64,000 bases of DNA. Origin: Borborobacter arsenicus (GTDB lineage: Bacteria > Pseudomonadota > Alphaproteobacteria > Rhizobiales > Rhizobiaceae). The stretch is taken from assembly GCF_003934165.1 (NCBI RefSeq), contig NZ_RKST01000016.1, positions 1-64,000 on the forward strand, read 5' to 3'. Each line of letters begins with the position of its first letter. The first letter of the stretch is position 1. The notes beneath the pieces are model-generated. The model searched no databases, had not been told where the DNA came from, and saw only the letters and a program-made list of their open reading frames with translations. Positions 1 to 8,500 of the stretch are shown here, one piece after another. Position numbers and translations under genes: made by a program.

Positions 1-119
1 GAAGAGCAGCCCTCCAGATACTCCCGAGTGTCTCACCCGTTCTAAAACCGCGCAACGCCGCCAGATCGGCTGGTTTCGGCTGATGAAAGTCCGCTGAGAC
101 AGCTTGACTGTTCAGATAA
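1..119. other. unassigned sequence upstream of a DUF932 remnant
   Basis: All three forward frames contain stops and none continues the DUF932 reading frame that begins after the stop codon at 117-119. I see no recognisable gene. The abrupt loss of homology suggests a rearrangement junction near position 120, but the window edge limits what can be said. Confidence 0.4.
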
Positions 120-917
120 GTCGCCGAACAAGTCAAGACGCTGGAGATCGAAAACGGCCGCGTAGAGTTGCGCGCGGTGACAGGCCCCGATTATGGGCGG
201 ATTTTCGACCACGAACTGGTGGAGGCCGTTCAGAAGATCGCAGGCAACGGCACCGGCGACACGCGTTGGAAAGTTCCCGGAGTGCTCGACTGGTCCACGG
301 GCGTCTACAATCCCAATGTCGCTGTCTCGCAGGATACGACGACGCTCTATGCGTCCGATCGCGACGTTTTCATCTTCCTTGTCGACGATCTGAATCCGAT
401 CGAAGCAGGCCGACTACCCAATGGTGATCCTGATCTCTTCTTCAGGGGATTTTACTGCTGGAACTCCGAAGTCGGGGCACGAACTCTCGGAATCGCAAGC
501 TTCTACCTGCGCGCAGTGTGCCAGAATCGCAATTTGTGGGGCGTCGAGGATTTTGAGGAAATCACCATCCGGCATTCCAAGTACGCTGCGTCGCGGTTCG
601 CTCTCGAGGCCGAACCGGCACTGATCCGGTTCGCTGAATCCTCGCCCATGCCATTCATCAACGGGATCAAGTCGGCGCGGGAACGTCTTGTCGCGCGCGA
701 TGATGATGACCGGACCACCTTTCTGCGCAAACGGGGCTTCTCGAAGGCCGAGACCACGAAGATCATCGACGCTGTGCTCGCCGAAGAGGGCCGCCCCCCT
801 GCTTCGATCTTCGATTTTGTGCAGGGCATCACCCGGGTGGCGCGCGACAAACACCACCAGGATGTGCGGCTTGATATGGAGCAAAAGGCCAAGAAGCTTC
901 TCGACCTCGCCCATTGA
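120..917 (+). pseudogene. 5'-truncated DUF932-type plasmid protein
   Basis: The frame is open from 120, just after an in-frame TAA, to the stop at 917. The protein sequence resembles the C-terminal two thirds of the roughly 400-residue DUF932 proteins common on alphaproteobacterial plasmids (segments such as GPDYGRIFDHELVEAV, LDWSTGVYNP, FYLRAVCQNRNLWG). The expected N-terminal domain is not found upstream in any frame. The homologous region already starts before the first usable start codon (TTG at 168), which argues for 5' truncation rather than a short gene. The function of the family is unknown; it is usually found among plasmid housekeeping genes like those downstream here. A 249-residue product from the TTG cannot be excluded. 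Confidence 0.55.
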
Positions 918-1061
918 TCTGCCAAGAGCCTTGCGCCTCGCCGGCTCCCAGACCGGCGAGGTCCATGCCAGGCCGGGAGGCAGAGGGGGGAGGGGAGGGT
1001 TTCCGATGGGTTTGGAGGTTCGGGGAGAGGCTCCGGGCCGCCCGTCATGGAGACCCTGACC

Positions 1062-3218
1062 ATGGCAAAGAGCGCCATTCAGAAGATCGCAATGAACCCC
1101 TCGGAGAATATTGCCTACGACAAGCTTGTGCTGTCGCAGGAGAATGTCCGCCGCGTAAAGGACGGCGTCACCGTCGAGCAGCTCGCCGAGGACATTGGGC
1201 GGCGTAAGCTCTTGCAGAGCCTGAACGTCCGTCCCGTGCTCGACGGAAACGGAGAGGAGACCGGCATCTTTGAGGTGCCCGCCGGCGGGCGCCGCTATCT
1301 CGCGCTCGGCATTCTCGTCAAGCAGAAACGCTTGGCGAAGAACGAGCCGATCCCCTGCATCGTCAATCGCAGCGGAACGACATCGGCCGAAGAGGACTCG
1401 CTTGCCGAGAACGTGCATCGCGAGAATCTTCATCCGCTCGACCAGTTCCGGGCGTTCAAGACACTGAAGGAGCAGGGCCTCGACGTCGAGGAGATCGCCG
1501 CGCGCTTCTTCGTGTCGGCCGCGACCGTCAAACAGCGGCTGAGGCTCGCCTCGGTTTCGCCAAAACTGCTCGAACGCTACGAGAAGGATGAAATCCGCCT
1601 TGAGCAAATCATGGCGTTCTCGATTTCCGACGACCATGCCCGGCAGGAGCAGGTCTGGGAGCGCATCTCCAACAACTCGAACATGCAGGAGCCCTACTAC
1701 ATCAGGCGCCTGCTGACGGAAACTACGGTGCGTGCCGACGATCGCCGAGCGATCTATGTCGGCGCCGAGCCCTACGAGGCCGCGAGCGGCGTCATCCTGC
1801 GCGACCTGTTCGAGCAGGATTCCGGTGGCTGGTTCCAGGATGCAGCTCTCCTCGAGAAACTGGTCTTCGAGAAGCTGAAAGTCGATGCCGAGACCGTTCG
1901 TAGCGACGGCTGGAAGTGGGTCGAGGCCGCGATCAGCTTTCCCTATGGCCACACCTCCGGCATGCGGCGTGTCTACGCCGAGCCGGCGGAGATGAGTACC
2001 GAGGAGATCGCCCGCTACGATGCGGTGAAGGCCGAGTATGATGCGCTCGACGCGAAGTATGCGGAGATGGAGGACGCCGACCAGGACATCGAGGACAAGC
2101 TCGATCAGCTCGGCGCCGAACTCGACGCATTTAGCGATCGCCCGCAAGACTATGACCCAGCGCAAAAGGGTCTCGCCGGCGCGTTTGTCACGCTCAGCGC
2201 CAACGGCCAGCTGCAGATCGAAGCCGGCTTTGTCCGCCCCGAGGACGAACCGCGGATCGAGACGGGTGATGACGATGGAGAGGGCGGGGGCGGGGATCGC
2301 GACCCGTCGCAGTCCGACGAGGACAGCGCCGATGGCGTCGTCGTCAACGGCCGGTCCACGAACGGTGGATCCGACACGGCCGAGGAGCCCGAGGATGAAG
2401 GCATCAAGCCTCTACCCGAACGGCTCGTCTTCGATCTCACAGCGCATAAGACGCTTGCGCTGCGCAACGCGCTCGCGAGTGACGTCGACATCGCCTTCGT
2501 CACGGTTCTCCATGCTCTCGTGCTGCAGGTGTTCTATCGGTTCGCCAAGGACAGCTGCCTCGAGATCAACATGGTGAGCAATAGCTTTGGCCAGGTCCAG
2601 GGTCTCGCCGAGACCCCTTGGGCGAAGGAAGTCGCCGAGCGTCACGAGGCCTGGGAACGGGATATGCCGGACAGCGACAAGCTGTGGGAATACCTGCTCG
2701 GTCTTGACGAAGCGAGCCGTAAGGCACTCTTCGCCCACTGCGCGTCACTCTCACTCAACGCCGTAGTCGAGCCCTGGAACAAGCGGCCCGGCGCGCTAGC
2801 CCATGCCGACGCACTCGCTGCCACGCTCAGCTTCGACATGGTCGAGGCTGGCTGGTCGCCAACGGTGGACAACTATCTCGGCCGCGTCACCAAGGCCCGG
2901 ATCGTTCAGGCTGTGCGCGAAGCGCGCGGTGAGGATTCCGCGCAGCTGATCGACCACATGAAGAAAGACTTGATGGCACGTGAGGCCGCTCGTCTTCTCG
3001 AAGGGTCGAACTGGCTGCCGGAGCCGCTGCGCCTCTATGGCGACGACGCAGTTGGTGAAGTCACCGAAGCCGTTACCGACGATGTGACAAACGAGAGGGC
3101 TCTCGACGGCGATGCCGCCGAACTGCCGGCCTTCCTCGCCGACGATACCGGCACGTCCCCCGATGAACCGGTGACCGTCGCCGGTGAGGAACCCGATCAT
3201 CTCCAGGCCGCCGAGTAA
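1062..3218 (+). CDS. ParB/RepB/Spo0J-family protein (large plasmid type)
   Basis: The 718-residue protein has a ParB-like N-terminal domain with the GGRRYLALGIL and AENVHRENLHPLDQFRAF motifs (about residues 65-135), followed by a helix-turn-helix stretch (VEEIAARFFVSAATVKQRLRL). An acidic, glycine-rich linker and a long C-terminal region of unknown function follow. It is about twice the length of a chromosomal ParB. I chose ATG 1062 because GGAG at 1049-1052 is correctly spaced; an in-frame ATG at 1047 overlaps that ribosome site. No parA lies next to it, and partition is already supplied by repAB, so a role as a DNA-binding or nuclease-like ParB relative in plasmid establishment is an inference. 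A strong terminator follows. Confidence 0.85.
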   Translation: MAKSAIQKIAMNPSENIAYDKLVLSQENVRRVKDGVTVEQLAEDIGRRKLLQSLNVRPVLDGNGEETGIFEVPAGGRRYLALGILVKQKRLAKNEPIPCIVNRSGTTSAEEDSLAENVHRENLHPLDQFRAFKTLKEQGLDVEEIAARFFVSAATVKQRLRLASVSPKLLERYEKDEIRLEQIMAFSISDDHARQEQVWERISNNSNMQEPYYIRRLLTETTVRADDRRAIYVGAEPYEAASGVILRDLFEQDSGGWFQDAALLEKLVFEKLKVDAETVRSDGWKWVEAAISFPYGHTSGMRRVYAEPAEMSTEEIARYDAVKAEYDALDAKYAEMEDADQDIEDKLDQLGAELDAFSDRPQDYDPAQKGLAGAFVTLSANGQLQIEAGFVRPEDEPRIETGDDDGEGGGGDRDPSQSDEDSADGVVVNGRSTNGGSDTAEEPEDEGIKPLPERLVFDLTAHKTLALRNALASDVDIAFVTVLHALVLQVFYRFAKDSCLEINMVSNSFGQVQGLAETPWAKEVAERHEAWERDMPDSDKLWEYLLGLDEASRKALFAHCASLSLNAVVEPWNKRPGALAHADALAATLSFDMVEAGWSPTVDNYLGRVTKARIVQAVREARGEDSAQLIDHMKKDLMAREAARLLEGSNWLPEPLRLYGDDAVGEVTEAVTDDVTNERALDGDAAELPAFLADDTGTSPDEPVTVAGEEPDHLQAAE

Positions 3219-3239
3219 TCGGCCTTCCGCTCACCATCC

Positions 3240-3267
3240 GGCCCGGCATCTCCGCCGGGCCTTTTTT
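3240..3267 (+). terminator. rho-independent terminator after the ParB-like gene
   Basis: Perfect 8-bp stem GGCCCGGC/GCCGGGCC with loop ATCTCC, followed directly by TTTTTT. It lies only 25 bases before the next start codon, so the following gene needs its own promoter or antitermination. Confidence 0.85.
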
Positions 3268-3292
3268 CATTTTCCGACATGGAGACATACGC

Positions 3293-3769
3293 ATGTCCGC
3301 ACATACAATTTACGATTGCGCCTCTCTGGGGAGCGTCATCCGCTATACCGACGAGACACCGAAGCCGCCGGTCCGCTTCAGAAAGAAGCTTTCTGCCTGG
3401 GAAGGCCGCAACGGCACCGGGCGACTGGTCAAGAAAGAGCCGCCGCGGTCGCGGGCGACCTACAGCTCGCCGGCGTGTTTCACCCTGCATGAAGGCGATT
3501 TCGGTCAGGGCGGCATCATTGTCGTCGCGATCCGCCGCACCTGGTCCGTCGAAAGCGATCTGCGTTTCGAGATCGTCGAGCGGCCCGCGATCGGCATGAT
3601 CCGCGTCCTGCAGGACATCGGCGACAGCCCGGAACTCCTGCATCTCGCCAGGGATCGCGAGGCTGCCGAAAGCTGGCTCGCCAGCAATCGTTACAGCCGG
3701 GCCTATCTCGAGGAGGTCTCCGCCGACGAGGTTGGCGCCGACGTCATTGAGGGCCGCGCGGCCGCCTGA
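3293..3769 (+). CDS. conserved plasmid hypothetical protein
   Basis: The 158-residue soluble protein is unrecognised. It has no signal peptide or membrane segment. The N-terminus is basic (RFRKKLSAWEG); the centre is beta-rich (GGIIVVAIRRTWSVESDLRFEIVERP); the C-terminal third is helical and acidic. The start at 3293 follows GGAG inside ATGGAGACATACGC. It sits between two intergenic hairpins in the array of forward plasmid genes, which suggests an independently expressed accessory gene. Confidence 0.65.
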   Translation: MSAHTIYDCASLGSVIRYTDETPKPPVRFRKKLSAWEGRNGTGRLVKKEPPRSRATYSSPACFTLHEGDFGQGGIIVVAIRRTWSVESDLRFEIVERPAIGMIRVLQDIGDSPELLHLARDREAAESWLASNRYSRAYLEEVSADEVGADVIEGRAAA

Positions 3770-3796
3770 CTCCCTCACCGTATAGATCAACCGATG

Positions 3797-3833
3797 ACAG
3801 GCCCGCGATCGCGCAAGCGCTCGCCGGGCCTGT
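3797..3833 (+). terminator. intergenic hairpin
   Basis: Stem ACAGGCCCG/CGGGCCTGT (9 bp, perfect) encloses 19 bases and is followed by TCCGTTT. It ends 20 bases before the next start codon. It repeats the GCCCG/CGGGC theme of the hairpins at 3240 and 4334. Whether it terminates or has another role is unclear, because the T-tract is weak. Confidence 0.55.
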
Positions 3834-3853
3834 TCCGTTTCATGGAGATCGAC

Positions 3854-4246
3854 ATGTTCGACTGGAACAGGAGCTGCTCCTACGACGAGCAGCAGAAGAG
3901 ACGTTTTCACACCACAGCCCGTTCACGGCTGAAGAAACTTGCCGCCGAATTGGCGCTTCCGCCCGGCAGCTTCGAAATCCGCTCAAACAGGGCGGGCATC
4001 GCCGTCTCCGGCGAAATCACCCTGCACCATGACCGGGCGTACATTCAGGTCGGCCAGTTCGGGCTGTCCTCGGGCCATGGCATTCTGATCCGGACCTGCA
4101 AGGGCTTCAAGGACTATACCGGCGGGGCCAACCACTTCGTCGCTCTCGGCATGCTTGACGACATTCCGGCGCTCGCCGCGGCTGTCCGCGCCATCACCGG
4201 CGTGGGCCGAGACGATGCGCTTCCGGCCAGCCGGTACGCAGCCTGA
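3854..4246 (+). CDS. conserved plasmid hypothetical protein
   Basis: 130 residues from ATG 3854, which is preceded by GGAG at 3844-3847; an in-frame ATG at 3842 is also possible. The protein has a basic N-terminal helix (RFHTTARSRLKKLAAEL) and a beta-rich middle (GSFEIRSNRAGIAVSGEITLHHDRAYIQVGQ is split over several strands). I do not recognise the family. It lies between two GC-rich hairpins, 84 bases after the preceding gene, and has codon use like its neighbours. No function is proposed. Confidence 0.6.
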   Translation: MFDWNRSCSYDEQQKRRFHTTARSRLKKLAAELALPPGSFEIRSNRAGIAVSGEITLHHDRAYIQVGQFGLSSGHGILIRTCKGFKDYTGGANHFVALGMLDDIPALAAAVRAITGVGRDDALPASRYAA

Positions 4247-4333
4247 ATCTGACCGACGAGGACGACAGCCGGCGCTGTCAACGCCCACGGTCATCCGCGC
4301 CACCCGCATTGCGATCAACATCCCATTCACCCC

Positions 4334-4357
4334 GAGCCCGGCCATCGCGCCGGGCTC
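4334..4357 (+). terminator. intergenic hairpin
   Basis: Perfect 9-bp stem GAGCCCGGC/GCCGGGCTC with loop CATCGC, followed by CTTCGG rather than a T-tract. It lies 52 bases before the DUF1419 gene. It is either a weak terminator or a structural element. Confidence 0.5.
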
Positions 4358-4409
4358 CTTCGGTCCAGGTCGCGCCGCGCGCCGTCGACCTGCGCTCAGG
4401 AGAACCGCC

Positions 4410-5039
4410 ATGACCTCACCCCCACCTTTCCGGAAAGTGTTCGACGGCGTCGCAACACGCGAGCAGATGTTCCGGCTTTTCAACCGGCACGCAGACACGC
4501 CGGGTATCGATCCCATCTCCGGCACGCCCTATACGGGGGAATATTTCGAGATCGCCGCCGAGCAACACCACTTCATGCTTGCGCTGCTTCCGCCGCTGTT
4601 CCAGCGAACCGGCATGTTCGGCATGTCCGAATTCAAGGCTGGCAATGTCACCAGCGTGTTTTTCGTGATCAGGATCCGCGGCCGCGAACGGTGGTTCCAC
4701 GGCTTCTGCGACCTCTCCGACAAACGCAGTCCGGACGCCATGCGCGCGGCCATTATCGCCCACGAGACGGGCGCCGTCGACAGCATGACGCGCGAGGAAA
4801 AGCTCGAGGCGATCTGGTCCGCCACCCATGCCGACTTCAAAGGCATCGCCGGCGAGGCAAACCCGGACGCCTGGCCCGTCGAACATCACGGCAAGCGGAT
4901 CATCCTTGTTTACGCCGTCGGGCAGGGCACCACCCTCAAGCTCCTGGAGGACCTCTCCGACGAAGAGATCGACAACCGAATGCAGAACGTCCGCGCATGG
5001 TCGAGGAGAGGAGGGGCGAGCGATGCGGAGCCATCATAA
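4410..5039 (+). CDS. DUF1419 family protein
   Basis: The 209-residue protein matches the pattern I know for DUF1419: an N-terminal RKVFDGVATREQMFRLF segment, then GEYFEIAAEQHHFMLALLPPLF, a central RWFHGFCDLSDKRS segment, and MTREEKLEAIWSATHADFKG. The start at 4410 is preceded by AGGAGA. The family occurs almost only on plasmids of Alphaproteobacteria and has no known function. Its end overlaps the next start by 17 bases, so the two are probably translationally coupled. Confidence 0.8.
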   Translation: MTSPPPFRKVFDGVATREQMFRLFNRHADTPGIDPISGTPYTGEYFEIAAEQHHFMLALLPPLFQRTGMFGMSEFKAGNVTSVFFVIRIRGRERWFHGFCDLSDKRSPDAMRAAIIAHETGAVDSMTREEKLEAIWSATHADFKGIAGEANPDAWPVEHHGKRIILVYAVGQGTTLKLLEDLSDEEIDNRMQNVRAWSRRGGASDAEPS

Positions 5040-5415
5040 ACAGTCCCCGACGGCCAAACACACCTGGGAGGCGCACTCAACCTATACCGCCAGCCTTGGG
5101 GTTCCCGATCGCCGCCAATACCGGCGCACGCCGCCGGGCTCCCCGACCGTCGCCGACCTGGTCAAGCCCGGCGACACGGTTTCGACCTCCTACAGCACTG
5201 CCGGCCTCGTGATCGAGGTGAAGGAATACTTCTATGCCCCGCCGACTGGCCAGACATTGTCGCATTTCACCATCGTCTATGTCCCGCCCGATCGCGCTGC
5301 AAAATACCGCGATTGCGATCGTCACTTGATCAACGAGTGCGTCGCCTTCGGCGACCGTATCTTGAAGCTGTTCGAGGCCAATACGGACGAAGTCTTCGTC
5401 GTTGACCGAACCTGA
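5023..5415 (+). CDS. conserved plasmid hypothetical protein
   Basis: 130 residues starting at ATG 5023 inside the end of the DUF1419 gene, with GAGGAGAGGAGG as a strong ribosome-binding stretch. The N-terminus is basic and probably disordered. The rest looks like a small beta domain (TVADLVKPGDTVSTSYS, GLVIEVKEYFYAPP, SHFTIVYVPP) ending in an acidic tail. The central segment looks like a small RNA- or DNA-binding barrel, but this is only an impression. It is coupled to the DUF1419 gene and is followed by a strongly structured leader before the large helicase gene. Confidence 0.6.
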   Translation: MRSHHKQSPTAKHTWEAHSTYTASLGVPDRRQYRRTPPGSPTVADLVKPGDTVSTSYSTAGLVIEVKEYFYAPPTGQTLSHFTIVYVPPDRAAKYRDCDRHLINECVAFGDRILKLFEANTDEVFVVDRT

Positions 5416-5432
5416 ATAGTCCTTCGAGACAT

Positions 5433-5520
5433 CTCGCTCCACATCGCAAGAGCGAGAGCGGGGCCGGGAGGAGCGCGGCCCGGCCGGGGCACAGAGAGTG
5501 CCGGCGGGGCAGGTACTCTC
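5433..5520 (+). promoter_or_regulatory. three-hairpin leader upstream of the large helicase gene
   Basis: Three consecutive hairpins fill the gap: CTCGCTC/GAGCGAG (5433-5456), GGCCGGG/CCCGGCC (5462-5485) and GAGAGTGCC/GGTACTCTC (5494-5520, one G-U pair). The ribosome site AAGGA (5527-5531) and start codon (5540) follow directly. The arrangement suggests a structured 5' leader or a single-strand-active element rather than a simple terminator. Confidence 0.45.
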
Positions 5521-5539
5521 TCCCGCGAAGGACATCTCC

Positions 5540-8500
5540 ATGAACATCGTCACGACCACATCGACCGTCGCCCGGACTGTCGTTCCCCTTGCCGCGCCAG
5601 CATCCGCCGGCATTAACACCGCCCCGGCGATTCACCAGGCGGCAGCGTCGCTCCTGCCCTTTCTCGAACAGGGCAAGCCCATCAGCACCGCAGCACTACG
5701 CACGGCCATGACCGACAGCTTCGGCGGCACCGACGCACAAGGCTTCTGGGTCTGGAAGGACGCCTATGAAGCGCTCGAAGCCGCCTTGGTCCTGTTTCTG
5801 CGCCGCTTCGGGCCGGCGATCCTGTCCCGGTCGGCCTCGCCCGCGGCGACACTGGCGATGATGAGGCGCATCGCCGAACTTGTTCCCACTCACACGCGCC
5901 GCTCCGACGAGAGCCAGGCCATGCAGCAACTGTCGACGCCGCTGCCACTCGCTTTCCTCACCGCTCACGCAGCCGCGATTTGCTCTTCGGATCGTGTTCT
6001 CGAACCCTCGGCCGGCACCGGCCTTCTGGCCGTCCATGCCGAGATCGCCCGCGCCTCGCTCGTGCTCAATGAGCTCGCCGCTACGCGCGCCGATCTGATC
6101 GGCCTGCTGTTTCCGCGCGCCCCCGTCTCCCGGCACGACGCAGGTCATATCGATGATCACCTCGATCCCACCATCGCGCCTTCGGTCGTGCTGATGAACC
6201 CGCCCTTCAGCGTCGGCGCATATGTCGACGGCCATGTCGCCGACGCCGCATGGCGGCATCTGTCTTCTGCCTTTGCTCGTCTACACGCCGGCGGCCGCCT
6301 TGTTGCCATCACCGGCACCAGCCTTTCTCCTGAAAACCCCAAATGGCGGCCGGCATTCGAGCGGCTTCAGCAGCAGGGCAGGGTCGTCTTCACCGCCGCA
6401 ATCGACGGCCGTGTCTATGCCCGCCATGGGACGACGGCCGAAACCCGTCTGACGATCATCGACAAGATCCCTGCGAGTGACCCGACCGGATTCGTTACGT
6501 CGCCGGGTAAGGCTTTGGACGTCGAGACGCTGCTCGCCTGGATCTCCGGCCTGCCGCCCCGGACACCGGGCGGCTTTCCAGATTCGATCGGTGCCCTGTC
6601 GAATGGCGTCCTGCGCAATGCCGCCAAGAAGATGGCGGCGCGATCAGCCGATCGCGCCGCACCCGCCGCACCTACGGCGTCCGTTGCTAAGATCGGCCGG
6701 TTGGCCCGTCCGGTTGCCCGGGCGAAGCCCACCCGTCCGGCCATGCCAGCCGACACGCCTGCCGTTCCCCTTGCCTATGAGCTGCGCGACTGGATGCCCG
6801 AGGAGGGCGGCCCGCTCACCGATACGATCTACGAGCCCTATGCGCTGCAATCGATCCACATGCCGCGCGCCAAGCCCCATCCGACGCCGCTGGTCCAGTC
6901 GGCCGCTATGGCTGCTGTCGCGCCGCCGAAGCCGTCCTACCGGCCACTTCTGCCTGACGCCATTGTCGATGAAGGCCTGCTATCAGACGCCCAGCTCGAA
7001 AGCGTTATCTATGCCGGCGAGGCACATTCCGGCCATCTCGCCGGGAACTGGACGGTCGACGAGACCTTCGACGTCGTTTCGGCTGCGCCAGAAGATGCTG
7101 AAAACGCCGTACGCTTCCGTCGTGGATGGTTCTTGGGCGACGGCACCGGGTGCGGCAAAGGACGCCAGGTCGCTGGCATCATCCTCGACAACTGGCTGCA
7201 GGGCCGCCGGCGCGCGATCTGGATCTCCAAGTCGGACAAGCTGCTCGAAGATGCACAACGCGACTGGGCAGCACTTGGCCAGGAGCGTCTCCTCGTCCAG
7301 CCGCTCTCGCGCTATCGGCAGGGCACACCGATCCGCCTTGCCGAAGGCATCCTGTTCACGACCTATGCGACGCTACGCTCGCAGGAACGCGACGGCAAGA
7401 AGTCCCGCATCGCCCAGATTATCGACTGGGTGAAACAAGAGGCGGGAAGGACCGCAAGTCCGACAGGGATTGAAGAAAACCAGACGGGCAGAGCGGAGGG
7501 CTCGCCGGGGACAAAAAAGTCATTTGATGGCGTCATCGTCTTCGATGAGGCCCATGCCATGGCCAACGCAGCCGGCGGCAAAGGCGAGCGCGGCGACGTA
7601 ACGCCCTCGCAACAGGGCAAGGCCGGACTGCGGCTGCAGCATGCGCTTCCCGACGCCCGTATCGTCTATGTTTCTGCGACCGGCGCGACCGCGGTGGAGA
7701 ATCTGGCATATGCCCAGCGCCTCGGCATCTGGGGAAGCGAGGATTTTCCATTCGCCAACCGCGCCGAGTTCGTCGCGGCGATCGAGGATGGCGGCGTCGC
7801 CGCGATGGAAGTGCTCGCCCGCGACCTCAAGTCGCTCGGGCTCTACACCTCGCGCTCGCTCTCCTATGACGGTGTCGAGTACGATCTGCTCGAGCACGAG
7901 CTGACCGAGGAGCAGATCCGCATCTACAATTCTTATGCGGACGCCTTCCAGGTCATCCACAACAATTTGACCGCCGCGCTCGAGGCGACCAACATCACCA
8001 GCGAAACCGGCACGCTGAACCGCAATGCCAAATCGGCTGCGCGCTCGGCCTTCGAGAGCACCAAGCAGCGCTTTTTCTCGCATCTGATCACCTCGATGAT
8101 GACGCCGACGCTGATCGGCGCGATCGAGCGGGACGGTGCCGACGGTCATTCGGCGGTGGTGCAGATCGTCTCCACCGGCGAGGCGCTGATGGAGCGGAGG
8201 CTGGCCGAGATTCCGACCGAGGAATGGTCCGACCTGCATGTCGACGTCACGCCGCGCGAGTATGTCGGCGGGTATCTGATGCATTCCTTCCCGACCCAGC
8301 TCTTCGAGGAATATTCGGACGCGGAAGGGAACGTCTATTCGCGGCCCGTCCACGACGTTGACGGCAATCCCGTCCAATGCCGTGAAGCGGTGCGCCGGCG
8401 CGACGAATTGATCGAGAAGCTCGGCTCCCTGCCGCCGGTCGGCAGCGCGCTCGACCAGATCATCCACCACTTCGGCACGGATGTCGTCGCCGAGGTAACG

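Noticed and set aside
414-2165. Long minus-strand open frame of 583 codons
   Set aside because: It is antisense to the DUF932 remnant and the ParB-like gene, which both show clear family motifs. The product has no recognisable motifs.
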